Shown: positions 43,300 to 53,282 of the stretch, one piece after another
How the letters are laid out: each line of letters starts with the position of its first letter
Position numbering within the stretch: the first letter of the stretch is position 1
The notes under the pieces: generated by a model
Seen by the model: the letters and a program-made list of their open reading frames with translations, nothing else
The model's database searches: none
What the model was told of the DNA's origin: nothing
Program-made: the position numbers and the translations under genes
Origin: Paraburkholderia translucens
GTDB lineage: Bacteria; Pseudomonadota; Gammaproteobacteria; Burkholderiales; Burkholderiaceae
Direction of reading: 5' to 3'
Assembly (NCBI RefSeq): GCF_020881035.1
Contig: NZ_JAJITC010000007.1
Span: 124,001 to 188,000, forward strand
Length of the DNA: 64,000 nucleotides

Positions 43300-45636
43300 T
43301 CACGTGCGCGTCCCTTCCGGCAGACGCGCCGAGCGCTTGCGGCTTACGCGCGGACCCAGCACCGCACGGATACGTTCGACCGCCGTTTTTAGCGCGGCGT
43401 CGAGCGGGGCGTTCAACACGCGCTCGTCGGACGTCACTTTGTCGAGCAGTTGCAGAAAGCGCTCGCGATCCTCGCTGTCGGAGAGCAGCTTCGGCAGCGT
43501 GGCAATTGCCTCGTCCGGTTCGAAGCTGACGATGATTTCCTGCTCGCCTCGAATGCGCCGCCAGTGATCGAAACTGATGTCGGGGAAGTACTCCGCATAA
43601 GTTTCGGCGATCTCCCTGCGCAGCTCGAAGCGTGCGAGCGGAAACGACTCACCCTTGCGCGACAGCAGGAAGGCTGCTCGCGCGAGCGCCTCCGTGTAGC
43701 CGCCGTCGCCGATCGCCTGCAACGCCGCACGCACGAACGGCAACTCGCGGGGATTGATCGCGCCGGCTTGCGCGGGCGCGCCGTCGGGGATCCCCTTGCC
43801 GAGGAAGGTTGCGTACATGTTCGCGTACACGCTGAAGAAGCTGGCCTCGGCCGCCGCGTCGCGCATCTCGCGGAAATAATCGAGCGACGCGCTGATCATT
43901 TGCGAGCCGCTGTGTTCGAGCTTGCTCCACGGGTTATCCGGGCTGGCACGCTGGCGATTGTCGCGAACCCACTGCGCGGCCACCGGCAGCCAGCCAAGCC
44001 ACGGATTCATCGCGGAACAGGCCCAGCGCTGCCAGCGCAGCGGATGAAACTGGCGCAGCATGCGGGCGCCCGTTTCGTTCGCCATCGCCTGCACGAACGG
44101 CTGCGCGAACAGTTCATACAAGCGCTGATTCAACGCGGATACTTCGGCGACCGCTTCGAACGGCTTTTCGTCGATGCGGCCAAAGCGGTTGATACGCGCG
44201 GATATCTCTTCGAGCCGCCGTTCATGAAATTCCACGACATACTCGACCTCCCCGGCCGAGTTCCGCACCTCGTCGATGGTCATGCCGTAGAGCCCCGGCG
44301 GAAACGTTTCGATGGTCTTGAGCACGGAGACGATTTGGGCGTGTTCCTTTTTCGCGACTTTGCCGGACACGAAAATGCCCAGATGACCGATGTCTTTATG
44401 CGTCAGACCGACGATCACCTGACCGCGCGCCTTGATCTCCTCGGTGCTGCCGTAGAGGTCCGTCACCCAGTTGAATGCCTGCTGAGGCGGCGTGATGTTG
44501 TCGCCCATCGACGCGAACAGGATGATCGGCGAGCGTATTTCACGCAGGTCGAACGTCTGGCCGCTGCTGTTCTTCACCCCGCCCGACCACAGCTTGTTGC
44601 CGACGAACAGATTGTGCGTGATCCATTCGATCTCCTCGCGGTTCATCAGGTAGTAGCTGCCCCACCAGCGCTCGAACTCCAGATAGCGCGGCGGCTCGGT
44701 GTCGATGTTCGAGTACAGGTGGTAGTACTTGTCCCAGAACGTGTTGGCGGGGTTCAGGTTCTCGAAGTTCTGCACCAGATACGCGCCGTCGAACGTGCCG
44801 TTGCCGAGATCCGCCGCGTACGATGCGAGCCACGCGCCGCCCAGCATGCCGCCGGCGTAGCGCATCGGGTTGTCGCCGTCGCCTTCGCTCCAGGCCGCAC
44901 TCCAGTACGACATCGGCGCACCGCTGATGACGATCGGACCGGTCTCGTCGGGGTCGGAGCTGGCGAGCATCATCGCCGCCCAGCCGCCCTGGCAATTGCC
45001 GATGATCGCGGGCTTCGGGCTGTCGGGATGCAGCGAGCGCACCTTGCGCACGAATCGCTGCTCGGCGTTGCACACGTCGAGCAGGGTCTGACCGGGCTCG
45101 GGATCGCGAAAGAACACCACGAAGTAGACCGGGTAGCCCGCGCGCAACGCGACGCCCGCCTGCGAATCGTCCTTGAAGCCGCCGATGCCGGGGCCGTGCC
45201 CCGCGCGCGGATCGATGATCAGATACGGACGTTTGCGCACGTCGACGCCCACGCCTTCGAGCGGACGAAGTTGCAGCAGCGCATAGTTGACCGGCCGCTC
45301 GAACGTGCGGCCGTCGAGCAGCATGTCGTAGTCGAAATGCAGCACCGGCGTGGGACCGCTCACGCTGCGTTCGACGAACTCGTTGCCGCGCCGGTACAGC
45401 GTGTCCCAGAAGAGCAGCGAGCGCTGCGCGGCGTCCACGGCGTACTGCCACGCATTCAGCGGGTTGAACGGCGCGGGCGCGGCGCTTGCAGGCACGCTGT
45501 CGTTGTGATCGAGCCCCAGCGCGTCGATGACCCGTTCGTTCAGGTGCCGCTGGGCATGTTGCGTGCGCTTTTGCAGCACGTGAGTGATTTTTGCGGTGAT
45601 ATCCTGGCTTTGTGACAACAGCGTTTCAGCGTCCAT
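43300..45636 (-). CDS. DUF3141 protein, PHA-synthase-like alpha/beta hydrolase
   Basis: A 778-aa protein from ATG 45636 (GGAG RBS). The alpha/beta hydrolase core has the lipase-box-like IIGNCQGGWAAMMLAS (Cys nucleophile as in PHA synthases) and the later ILFASMGDNITPPQQA. This family occurs with pta and ackA in oxygen-responsive loci. It probably handles hydroxyacyl-CoA or polyhydroxybutyrate; not proven. Confidence 0.85.
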   Translation of the reverse strand: MDAETLLSQSQDITAKITHVLQKRTQHAQRHLNERVIDALGLDHNDSVPASAAPAPFNPLNAWQYAVDAAQRSLLFWDTLYRRGNEFVERSVSGPTPVLHFDYDMLLDGRTFERPVNYALLQLRPLEGVGVDVRKRPYLIIDPRAGHGPGIGGFKDDSQAGVALRAGYPVYFVVFFRDPEPGQTLLDVCNAEQRFVRKVRSLHPDSPKPAIIGNCQGGWAAMMLASSDPDETGPIVISGAPMSYWSAAWSEGDGDNPMRYAGGMLGGAWLASYAADLGNGTFDGAYLVQNFENLNPANTFWDKYYHLYSNIDTEPPRYLEFERWWGSYYLMNREEIEWITHNLFVGNKLWSGGVKNSSGQTFDLREIRSPIILFASMGDNITPPQQAFNWVTDLYGSTEEIKARGQVIVGLTHKDIGHLGIFVSGKVAKKEHAQIVSVLKTIETFPPGLYGMTIDEVRNSAGEVEYVVEFHERRLEEISARINRFGRIDEKPFEAVAEVSALNQRLYELFAQPFVQAMANETGARMLRQFHPLRWQRWACSAMNPWLGWLPVAAQWVRDNRQRASPDNPWSKLEHSGSQMISASLDYFREMRDAAAEASFFSVYANMYATFLGKGIPDGAPAQAGAINPRELPFVRAALQAIGDGGYTEALARAAFLLSRKGESFPLARFELRREIAETYAEYFPDISFDHWRRIRGEQEIIVSFEPDEAIATLPKLLSDSEDRERFLQLLDKVTSDERVLNAPLDAALKTAVERIRAVLGPRVSRKRSARLPEGTRT

Positions 45637-45665
45637 CGGGCGACTCCAGAAAGGTGCTCGACACG

Positions 45666-45815
45666 TCAATCAGCTGGGTGCGCCCGGACAGCGGCGGCGA
45701 TATCGCGGCTCACCGAGGCGAGCGCGCGGCCCAGAGCACGTCGGCGGAGACGTCGCCCGAGCACGGAATCAAAGCGCATCACGTCGATCCGCACATGCCA
45801 GACCACGGACGGATC
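45666..45815 (-). pseudogene. pqiC 3'-end remnant
   Basis: WHVRIDVMRFDSVLG and ALASVSRDIAAAVRAHPAD match the end of the intact PqiC at 52686-53282 (MWRVRVDVMRFDSMPG ... ALAQVSRDIAAAI), with an internal deletion between. It is read through as the tail of a 149-codon frame (45666-46115) that has no coherent identity. Confidence 0.75.
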
Positions 45816-46084
45816 ACGTACTGCATCGTACAACGAAATCTCCATGGAGTTCAGCAGTGCGCCTAGCAAAGCACCGGCCTCACGATCGTCATGAGACCGA
45901 CCACCAGCGCGAGCGGCCACGTCCAGAAGCTCGGCCATTGCTGTCAACTTCAACTTCATAGGCTCCCCGCCCTGCCAGGTGAACTCGATCTCGGGCGTGG
46001 GCGGTGCCTCGATATAGCGCTTCCCGTACGACCGCAGCGTTTCGTCCGACATCCGAAATCGTTCGCGCGGCGGGCAGTCGTTGA
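45816..46084 (-). other. Unassigned coding-like segment between two gene remnants
   Basis: Reads RMSDETLRSYGKRYIEAPPT, then EIEFTWQGGEPMKLKLT and AGGRSHDDREAGALLGALL. It looks like former protein-coding DNA but I do not recognise the family. It is fused in frame to the pqiC remnant and out of frame to the cydA remnant. Confidence 0.45.
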
Positions 46085-46293
46085 AGGACCACGCCCATGC
46101 CGAAGGACACGGCAAAGATCGGCAACCAGAAGCCGAACACCCTGCGGTACAGCGCGTTGCCGGTTATGAGCCGCGCGCCCTCGATTGTTGCCAGCCATGC
46201 AGCCAGGCCGATCGTGAACGCCGGGAAAATGATGTGAAAGCTGATGACGAACCCGAACTGGATGCGCGAGAGGATGACAGGATCAAGTTCCAT
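46085..46293 (-). pseudogene. cydA 5'-end remnant (cytochrome bd oxidase subunit I)
   Basis: MELDPVILSRIQFGFVISFH, IIFPAFTIGLAAWLATIEG and FWLPIFAVSFGMGVV are the first 69 residues of CydA (His in ISFHIIFP is a haem ligand). The frame then runs into unrelated sequence, so about 85 percent of the gene is gone. Confidence 0.85.
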
Positions 46294-46603
46294 GGTCCCT
46301 TCTAATCAGATGGGCTCGTGGCGTGATGTCTTGGTACTCTCATTGCTGCGATTACCGACGAACAGACCATCAAGGTTGCCGCCGCTCCCGCGCCAACTCA
46401 GCGCCCTGGAGCATCAACCTGGCGTCGCTCGATTCCATGTACCGTATCGACCGTAGCAGGCAGGTCGCCCGCGGCCAATCGGACCTTGGTCGTATCCCGC
46501 GACGAGCATCCGCCAGCTTGTGGCTGATGACTGGCCAGAATGCCCCGGGCGAATGACGACCGCTACCGTTCGAGACCGGCGCGCATCTGCAGATTTGACG
46601 CCC
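46294..46603. other. Gap upstream of the cydA remnant
   Basis: 310 bp with no recognisable gene, RNA or repeat. It may be the decayed cydA promoter region joined to the 3' flank of the glucosidase gene. Confidence 0.3.
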
Positions 46604-49342
46604 TCACCCTCCGTGCCTCTGCTCGCTGTCCAGTTTCTGCCCAACGACACCTGCCATCACACGCCAGCGATCGCTTTCCAGAACGGTCTGAGCGTCAATA
46701 CGCGCGAACAGGTCCAGGAGTGGCGCGATGAGCCCCGTCCAACCTGTCTGGTGACTTGCACCCAGCCCTGCGCCGTTGTCACCGTGAAAATATTCGTAGA
46801 ACAGAATCAGGTCACGCCAGTGCGGATCGTTCTGAAATTTGTCCGTTCCACCATAAACGGGCCGCCGCCCGTCCGGTCCGCGCAAGAACGTACCCGTCAG
46901 TCGGCGAACAATCTCCTGCGCCACCTCGAAGAGTGTCATCATCTGCCCGGACCCCGTCGGGCATTGAACCTTGAACTCGTCACCGAAAAACCCGTAAAGA
47001 TTCGTCAGTGCCCTGATGATCAAGAGATTCACGGGCATCCACACCGGCCCTCTCCAGTTCGAATTTCCACCGAACATCCCGGTATTCGATTCCGCAGCAA
47101 GGTACTGCACCTTGTACTCTTGCCCGCCCACATTGAGTATGTACGGATGGTCGAGATGATGGCGGGACAGCGAACGAATGCCGTGCGCACCCAGGAATTC
47201 GTTCTCGTCGAGCAAGTAACCGAGCACGCGCTCGAGTTTCTGCGTATTCAGGATCGACAGAAGTCTGCGCCCTCTATGGCCGATGAAGCCCGCATCGGTC
47301 GGCGCTACGTGGCTCACCAACTCCGGGTAGCGCGTTCGAAATTGCGCGATCAGCTCCATTAGTCTCGGACAGCGGGAGAGCGTATCGGCCTCGAAAACTG
47401 TCGACGCGCACAACGGTAGCAAGCCCACCATGGACCTGACTCTCAGACGCATCGTGTGTCCGTCGGGAAGACGTAGCAGGTCATAGAAGAAACCGTCCTG
47501 CTCGTCCCACATGTCGTCTGAATGATCGCCAAGCCGGTCCATCGCGTAGGCAATCCACATGAAGTGCTGAACGAACTTGAAGGCGAGCTCCTCGTACATC
47601 GGGTCGTGTTCGGCCAGGATCATCGCCATTTCCAGCATGCACTGACAATAAAACGCCATCCACGCTGTCCCGTCCGCCTGCTCGAGTGAGCCGCCGGTCG
47701 GAAGCTGCGTGCTGCGATCGAACACGCCAATGTTGTCGAGCCCAAGAAACCCACCGGCGAAGACGCTTCTGCCCGACGGGTCCTTCCGGTTCACCCACCA
47801 GTTGAAATTGAGCATCAAACCCTGGAACGAGCGCTCAAGAAAGCGCGGATCAGCGCGTCCCAGCGCTTTCCCATACTTGTAGAGCCAGAGCGTGGCGGCG
47901 GCATGCACGGGTGGATTGACGTCACTGAAGTTCCACTCGTAGGCTGGTATCTGCCCGCTCGGGTGAAGATACAGAATGCGCAGCATCAACAGCAATTGTT
48001 CCTTGGCAAAATCGAAATCGACAGCGGCCAAGGCAATAGTGTGGAAAGCCAGGTCCCACGCCGCGAACCATGGGTACTCCCATTTGTCCGGCATGGAGAT
48101 CACCTCGGCGTTCAGCATATGGAACCATTCGGCATTGCGCGCCGTGTGCCGACTGGCTTCGAGCAAGGGATGACTCTGATGCTCGCGCAGCCACCGCTCC
48201 AGGTCGAAGTAGTAGTACTGCTTGCTCCACAACATGCCCGCCAGGGCTTGACGATGCACCCGTCGCTCATCGTCGCTGAGTGCCTTTGGCGCAATACGTT
48301 GGTAAAACGCATCCGCCTCGGTTATACGATCGTCGAAGGTCCGATCAAACTCCTCGAACGCATGGTCCCGCTTTACTGCGCTCAGGCGCAGTCTGATGGT
48401 CGCACTGCCGCCCCCGGGTACATCGCATACGTAATGCGCTGCCGCCTTGGTGCCCGTCCGAGCCGGATTCACGGCCTCGCGCTGGCCAGCAATGACATAA
48501 GCGTGGAATGCATCCTTCACATAGGGTGACGCGTTGGGTTGGCTCCACAAGCGCTGTGCGTTGCTTTCGTTTTCCGTAAAGAGCAATTCCGTCGCGCCGT
48601 CACAATAGAGCCAGTACTCGCCCAGTTCACGATGTGTCGCACGAATGACGCCGGAATCCGCTTCGCGTAACGACGGTTTGCAATCGTCGTAGCCCCACGA
48701 CCACGTATTGCGAAACCATAGCGTTGGCAGGACGCGAAGACGTGCCCCTTCCCGTGCGCGGTTGAGTACCGAAATGCGCACGAAGATGTCTTCCGGGGCC
48801 GCCTTCGCGTATTCGACGAAGACGTCGAAATACCGATCGTCATCGAAGATACCGGTATCGATCAGTTCGTACTCGAATTCGTCGCGCGACCGTCTCCGGT
48901 TCGTCTCGACCAGATCCCGGTACGGAAATTCCTGCTGTGGATACTTGTACAGATACTTCATGTACGAGTGCGTAGGCGTGCTATCGACATAGAAGTAGTA
49001 TTCCTTGACGTCCTCACCATGATTGCCTTCGCTATTGGTGAGGCCGAAAAGACGTTCCTTCAGAACCGCGTCGCGTTCGTTCCAGAGCGCCAGCGCGAAG
49101 CACAACCTTTGCTTGTCGTCGCACAGACCGCCGATCCCGTCTTCTCCCCATCTATACGCACGCGAGCGCGATTGATCATGGGTGAAGTAGTTCCAGGCAT
49201 CACCGTCTGCGCTGTAGTCCTCGCGGACCGTCCCCCATTGGCGCTCGCTGAGATACGGCCCCCACTTCATCCACGGCACTTGTGCGGCGCGCGAGTCGCT
49301 CAGACGCTTTTCTTCTGCTGCGTCGTTGATTGCAGGACACAT
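46604..49342 (-). CDS. GH63 (MGH1-like) glycoside hydrolase
   Basis: A 912-aa cytoplasmic protein. Family blocks include [59 protein letters not shown] and [20 protein letters not shown], matching GH63-type alpha-glucosidases. No signal peptide. Likely acts on trehalose-like, glucosylglycerate or mannosylglycerate-type sugars; the substrate cannot be set. It sits between the two halves of a broken pqiC. Confidence 0.88.
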   Translation of the reverse strand: MCPAINDAAEEKRLSDSRAAQVPWMKWGPYLSERQWGTVREDYSADGDAWNYFTHDQSRSRAYRWGEDGIGGLCDDKQRLCFALALWNERDAVLKERLFGLTNSEGNHGEDVKEYYFYVDSTPTHSYMKYLYKYPQQEFPYRDLVETNRRRSRDEFEYELIDTGIFDDDRYFDVFVEYAKAAPEDIFVRISVLNRAREGARLRVLPTLWFRNTWSWGYDDCKPSLREADSGVIRATHRELGEYWLYCDGATELLFTENESNAQRLWSQPNASPYVKDAFHAYVIAGQREAVNPARTGTKAAAHYVCDVPGGGSATIRLRLSAVKRDHAFEEFDRTFDDRITEADAFYQRIAPKALSDDERRVHRQALAGMLWSKQYYYFDLERWLREHQSHPLLEASRHTARNAEWFHMLNAEVISMPDKWEYPWFAAWDLAFHTIALAAVDFDFAKEQLLLMLRILYLHPSGQIPAYEWNFSDVNPPVHAAATLWLYKYGKALGRADPRFLERSFQGLMLNFNWWVNRKDPSGRSVFAGGFLGLDNIGVFDRSTQLPTGGSLEQADGTAWMAFYCQCMLEMAMILAEHDPMYEELAFKFVQHFMWIAYAMDRLGDHSDDMWDEQDGFFYDLLRLPDGHTMRLRVRSMVGLLPLCASTVFEADTLSRCPRLMELIAQFRTRYPELVSHVAPTDAGFIGHRGRRLLSILNTQKLERVLGYLLDENEFLGAHGIRSLSRHHLDHPYILNVGGQEYKVQYLAAESNTGMFGGNSNWRGPVWMPVNLLIIRALTNLYGFFGDEFKVQCPTGSGQMMTLFEVAQEIVRRLTGTFLRGPDGRRPVYGGTDKFQNDPHWRDLILFYEYFHGDNGAGLGASHQTGWTGLIAPLLDLFARIDAQTVLESDRWRVMAGVVGQKLDSEQRHGG

Positions 49343-49373
49343 GCTTTGCCTCCCTCACGACGCGTAGGTCCGA

Positions 49374-49595
49374 TCAATCGCTCAAGCACTGCCGGGCCCC
49401 AAGCGCCCTTGACGCTAAACTCGAAATTGACGTGGGGTCCACCATCTCGACCGGGCCCGGTATGACCCTTCTCAATGCGTCAGCTTCAGTCCGATCGGAC
49501 TTCAACCGGTAGAAACGGGACGCCGGCGAACTGCTGCAGCACCCAGGCGACACCGCCAACAGGGCAATAACGAGTGATTCGAGTGCGCGTGTCAC
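49374..49595 (-). pseudogene. pqiC 5'-end remnant
   Basis: MTRALESLVIALLAVSPGCC then SSSPASRFYRLKSD matches the first 35 residues of intact PqiC (MTRALAFVVIALLVGAVGLA, SSFYRLKPE). After about 49480 the frame is unrelated and stops. Its ATG overlaps the pqiB copy 1 stop by 4 nt, as in the intact operon. Confidence 0.8.
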
Positions 49596-51223
49596 GGGTG
49601 AGACTCCTGCTGCTTGCCGCGAATCAACGCCTCCGGATGCCGCTCCAGATAGTCGGCAAGTGTCCGGAAAGCCGTCGCGGCGCGAGCGAGTTGCTGTACC
49701 GCATCGGCCGCGTTCTCCTGCAGGGGCGACTCCGGCTTCAACGCGTTGTTGGCCGAGTCGAGTGCAGTGTGGGCCGCGGCGAGCGTGCCTCGCGCCTGCG
49801 GGACGATCACGGTGTCGAGATCGTCGAGCAGCGTCTTCGCGCTCGCCAACGTCTCTTGCGTGTTCTTGCCAATCGCTTCAATCGGAAGCGCGTTCAGCTT
49901 TGCCAAAAGCTGAGTGACGTTGTCCTGCAACGCCTGCAGGTGTCCGGCGATCGTCGGAAGTTCCGGTGGCGATGACGCCCAATTGACCGTAGCTTTTGGC
50001 GCGTCGGGGAAGAAGTCGGCGGCCACGTACAGCTGTCCGGTCAGCAGATTGCCCGTTCTAAGCTGAAGACGCAGGCCCCTCGCAACGAGGCGATCGGCCA
50101 ATGCGTGAGGATCGTTGCTGAGGCGGCCGCCCGCGTTCGTCTCAAAGCGGGACGTAAACATCTCCGGATAGAGATCTATTTCCACCGGAACGGTGAACTT
50201 ATCGGTCTTGGGATCGAAACGTGTATAGATCGCTGTCACTTCGCCCACCACAATGCCGCGGAATTCTACCGACGCCCCCACGGTCAATCCCCTCACCGAC
50301 TCAGTGAAATCGGCAACGTACTTGACGACTATGTGATAGTGCGCCTTCATCGCGGCAGCCCGATCCGGGAACAGCGTGAACGTCGACTCGGTTGCAGCGA
50401 CGGCCTCGTCAGGCATGCCCGGCGGCGACTCGAATGCAATGCCGCCGATCAAGATCGACACGAGCGACTGCGTATTGACCTGGATGCCATTCGAACTGAC
50501 TGCCACGTCGACGCCGCTCGCGTGCCAGAAGCGCGTGTCCCCAAGAACGAACCTGTCATAAGGCGCGTTGATGAACACGTGCAGGGTCACACCGTGACCG
50601 TCGGGATCGAGCTTGTAGGCAGAGACCTGTCCCACCTGCAGCCTGCGGAAGTACACCGGCGAGCCGACATCGAGCGAACCCATGTTGCTGCTCTTGAGAA
50701 CGAACTCGCGGCCGGGCTCACTGCTCTCAATCACCGGCGGGACTTCGAGACCGACGAAATCGCGACGCCCGGTTTTCGAGTTTCCGACGTCCACACCAAC
50801 GTAGGATCCCGACAGCAGCGTCCCGATTCCTGACACCGTTCCACCGGAGATACGAGGGCGCACGACCCAGAAGCGCGTGTTGTCGACGAGCATGTCCGTC
50901 GCGTCCTTGTTGATGTCGGCTGTCGCAATGACCCGCGCGTGGTCGTGCGTAAGCACCACGGACTTGATGATGCCAATGTCGACGTCCTTGAACTTGATTT
51001 TCGTCTTGCCCGCCTCGAGACCTTCGGCGCTCAGGAAGCTGATCGTGATCGTCGGCCCCTTTTCGACAACCGCCTTGGTAGCGAGCCACGCCCCGATCAG
51101 GACTGCGAGGATAGGCACGAGCCACACGATCTGCAGGCGCCAGCGCGAGCGCGGCACCCCATCCGCGCCGGGAAAATCAGGCTTCCGCTCGGGTTCGGGC
51201 GAGAGATGAGCGCCATCGCTCAT
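49592..51223 (-). CDS. pqiB: PqiB-type MCE lipid-transport protein, copy 1
   Basis: A 543-aa protein: one N-terminal membrane helix (WLVPILAVLIGAWLATKAV) and three MCE domains (starting near GPTITISFLSAEGLEAGKTK, GREFVLKSSNMGSLDVGSPV and DFTESVRGLTVGASVEFRGI), then a helical tail. PqiB trimers form a tunnel for lipids across the periplasm. Nearly identical to copy 2 at 53279-54901 for most of its length. This copy has no pqiA before it and only a broken pqiC after it, so its function alone is doubtful. Confidence 0.9.
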   Translation of the reverse strand: MSDGAHLSPEPERKPDFPGADGVPRSRWRLQIVWLVPILAVLIGAWLATKAVVEKGPTITISFLSAEGLEAGKTKIKFKDVDIGIIKSVVLTHDHARVIATADINKDATDMLVDNTRFWVVRPRISGGTVSGIGTLLSGSYVGVDVGNSKTGRRDFVGLEVPPVIESSEPGREFVLKSSNMGSLDVGSPVYFRRLQVGQVSAYKLDPDGHGVTLHVFINAPYDRFVLGDTRFWHASGVDVAVSSNGIQVNTQSLVSILIGGIAFESPPGMPDEAVAATESTFTLFPDRAAAMKAHYHIVVKYVADFTESVRGLTVGASVEFRGIVVGEVTAIYTRFDPKTDKFTVPVEIDLYPEMFTSRFETNAGGRLSNDPHALADRLVARGLRLQLRTGNLLTGQLYVAADFFPDAPKATVNWASSPPELPTIAGHLQALQDNVTQLLAKLNALPIEAIGKNTQETLASAKTLLDDLDTVIVPQARGTLAAAHTALDSANNALKPESPLQENAADAVQQLARAATAFRTLADYLERHPEALIRGKQQESHP

Positions 51224-51317
51224 TTGTAAATGATCCGAACGCGGCTTTGGTGTTCGTGAGTCAGCATTTCGTCGACGCGGCTTGCAAGCTGACCGTCAGT
51301 CTTGCTTGAGAAGCGAA

Positions 51318-51719
51318 CTATGATGGCGTGCAGACACCGAACAGCACGAACACGTCGTCACGATTTACCAGGGTCGCGGACATTCCACCTGTCTCCGTGT
51401 TGAGCGTAATGCTCCAGCCATAGCCTAATTCCGTGCCTTGCATGAGCAACTGGCCGTCGCCCTGCTCCATGTACCGGATAGCGGTTGCGCGCTGCTGTGG
51501 GCCGACGATGACCTTCTTCGCGAAGTTGATCCGCACGAAATCCGGCGCTCCCAGGATGGATGGAAGCGTCCGGTAGCAGACTTCGCCAATGTCGCAGAAA
51601 TGCGCGTCGACGGTCGCGCAAATCAGTGCCTTTCTGCCATCGAAGTCAGCACCGAGCACCCACGAGGGAAACGAACAGACCAGGATCGCAAGCGCGGCTG
51701 CCCGCAATGGTTTCAGCAT
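51318..51719 (-). CDS. Small exported protein of unknown function
   Basis: A 133-aa protein from ATG 51719 (GGAGG seven bases upstream) with signal peptide (AALAILVCSFPSWVLGAD). The mature part has four cysteines (ICATVDAHFCDIGEVCYRTL, FGVCTPS). No family recognised. Lies between pqiB copy 1 and the glycine-zipper gene. Confidence 0.7.
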   Translation of the reverse strand: MLKPLRAAALAILVCSFPSWVLGADFDGRKALICATVDAHFCDIGEVCYRTLPSILGAPDFVRINFAKKVIVGPQQRATAIRYMEQGDGQLLMQGTELGYGWSITLNTETGGMSATLVNRDDVFVLFGVCTPS

Positions 51720-51808
51720 GACTGTCCCTCCTGCCTGTCCTGAACAAGCGTATGGTTCCACCCGCATCGGATTGTGCGAGCGGCGCGCGGTTGATGGGGA
51801 CACGTCGC

Positions 51809-52288
51809 CTACTCGGCGGTATAACCGCGGCCGGTCATGCATGCCTTGACGGCCCGGTTGTATCGGGATAGATCCCCAGACGCCTGTTGCTGCATACCTT
51901 CTTGCTGCATCGCCATTTGCGCGCGTTCGCGCCGCATTCTCATGCCCACGCCCATCGTGCCGACGAGCGCGCCGATGCCGGCGCCCTCGCCCCAGTGTCC
52001 GCCGGCTACCCCGCCAATCAGCGTGCCGAACAATGCGCCGCCACCGGCGCCGCGAAACAGCCCGCCACGCGGTTGCTCAGGTGGCGCACTATTGGCCATC
52101 TGTTCGGCAAGCGCTTCTGGATTGACGCCGGTGATTTGCTGGGCCCACGAGCGGCACTCTGCGGTGTCGGTATTCTGCCGCTCGGCACTTTGCCCCCTGG
52201 CGGGATAGAAGATCGGTTGCTGAGCTGCCGCCGCGCACGCGAAAAATAGCAACGGCAGGACGATCGATAGTCGAGCGATTATTTGCAT
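51809..52288 (-). CDS. Exported glycine-zipper protein, copy 2
   Basis: A 159-aa protein from ATG 52288 with signal peptide (LSIVLPLLFFACAAAA). Same plan as the protein at 37739: PIFYPARGQSAERQNTDTAE, CRSWAQQITGVNP, glycine-zipper (GGALFGTLIGGVAGGHWGEG) and end VKACMTGRGYTAE. Paralogue with diverged spacer. Function unknown. Confidence 0.8.
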   Translation of the reverse strand: MQIIARLSIVLPLLFFACAAAAQQPIFYPARGQSAERQNTDTAECRSWAQQITGVNPEALAEQMANSAPPEQPRGGLFRGAGGGALFGTLIGGVAGGHWGEGAGIGALVGTMGVGMRMRRERAQMAMQQEGMQQQASGDLSRYNRAVKACMTGRGYTAE

Positions 52289-52685
52289 GACCAAAGCTTC
52301 CGTGGGTACCTGTTGGCGTTCTTGCAAGCGTGTTCGCTTACGACCGACGTTGACTTTTGACAGTCCGCGTTGGATTGCCTACAGAGCGTCGAACCTGCAT
52401 TCGAAGAACGTCTGAATCCAGATTGGCACAAGCAAGTCGCTCAATCCATAGGCCCTTGGTCTCATTTCCCTGCTGGATACCCGCGCATGACGTGAGTATT
52501 GTGCTTGATGAGTTGGCTTCTGGCGCACGGTGTTATCAGTTCAAAGGAGGTCGAGTGCAAGTTTCCGATGAAATACGTTTTCCTCACCAATTTCCGGCAG
52601 AGAAGTACCACACTAGTCAGTCGTAACACGCACACAAACGCGCCTTGAATTGCGCGCAATTCCAGCCTGACGAAGCGCCTTCGTG
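52289..52685. other. Intergenic region between pqiC and the glycine-zipper gene
   Basis: 397 bp. It probably holds the promoter of the glycine-zipper gene and the end of the pqi operon. No gene or clear terminator seen. Confidence 0.3.
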
Positions 52686-53282
52686 TCATCGCGAAGCGTT
52701 CTGAATCGCCGCAGCGATGTCCCGGCTGACCTGCGCTAGCGCGCGATCGTGCGCAGCGACAAGCGCGTCGTAACTCTGCCCCGGTACCGGTTCGCGCGCG
52801 AGCGTATGTCCAACGACCGGTGTCGCCGACCCGGGAGGCGAGATCGTCCACAGCGCCTCGATTGTCGCCGCATCGCCCGGCATGGAGTCGAAACGCATCA
52901 CGTCTACGCGCACGCGCCACATCGGCTTTTCACTCGCGCCAGTCTCGAACACGGTCACGCGCTCCGAGCCGAGCAGCGCCGCGAGATTGCCGGCGATCGC
53001 GCGCTGTATGTTGCTTTTCAGCGGCTCGGCCCAGCGTTGGAACTCGTTGGGCCAGACCTGGTTGTCGGCGAGGCTCACCACGATCTGGGGCCGGTCAACC
53101 AACTCGGGAATCGTGACCGGGCTCACCACGACATTGAGCCGCGCGGCGGCACCCGTGGCGGCGGGCGTCGCCTCCGGCTTCAAGCGGTAGAAGCTGGAAG
53201 TCGGTGAGCTGCCACAGCCTCCAGCCAATCCAACCGCCCCCACCAACAGAGCGATAACAACGAATGCAAGGGCACGTGTCAC
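52686..53282 (-). CDS. pqiC: PqiC outer-membrane lipoprotein (ABC-type transport auxiliary)
   Basis: A 198-aa lipoprotein (lipobox LAGGC) with the DUF330/PqiC domain (PVTIPELVDRPQIVVSLADN, WAEPLKSNIQRAIAGNLAAL). It anchors the PqiB tunnel to the outer membrane. Start overlaps the pqiB copy 2 stop by 4 nt. A split copy of this gene lies at 45666-45815 and 49374-49595. Confidence 0.92.
   Translation of the reverse strand: MTRALAFVVIALLVGAVGLAGGCGSSPTSSFYRLKPEATPAATGAAARLNVVVSPVTIPELVDRPQIVVSLADNQVWPNEFQRWAEPLKSNIQRAIAGNLAALLGSERVTVFETGASEKPMWRVRVDVMRFDSMPGDAATIEALWTISPPGSATPVVGHTLAREPVPGQSYDALVAAHDRALAQVSRDIAAAIQNASR

Noticed and set aside
43450..45615. 721-codon plus-strand frame
   Set aside because: Antisense shadow of the DUF3141 gene; no recognisable domain.
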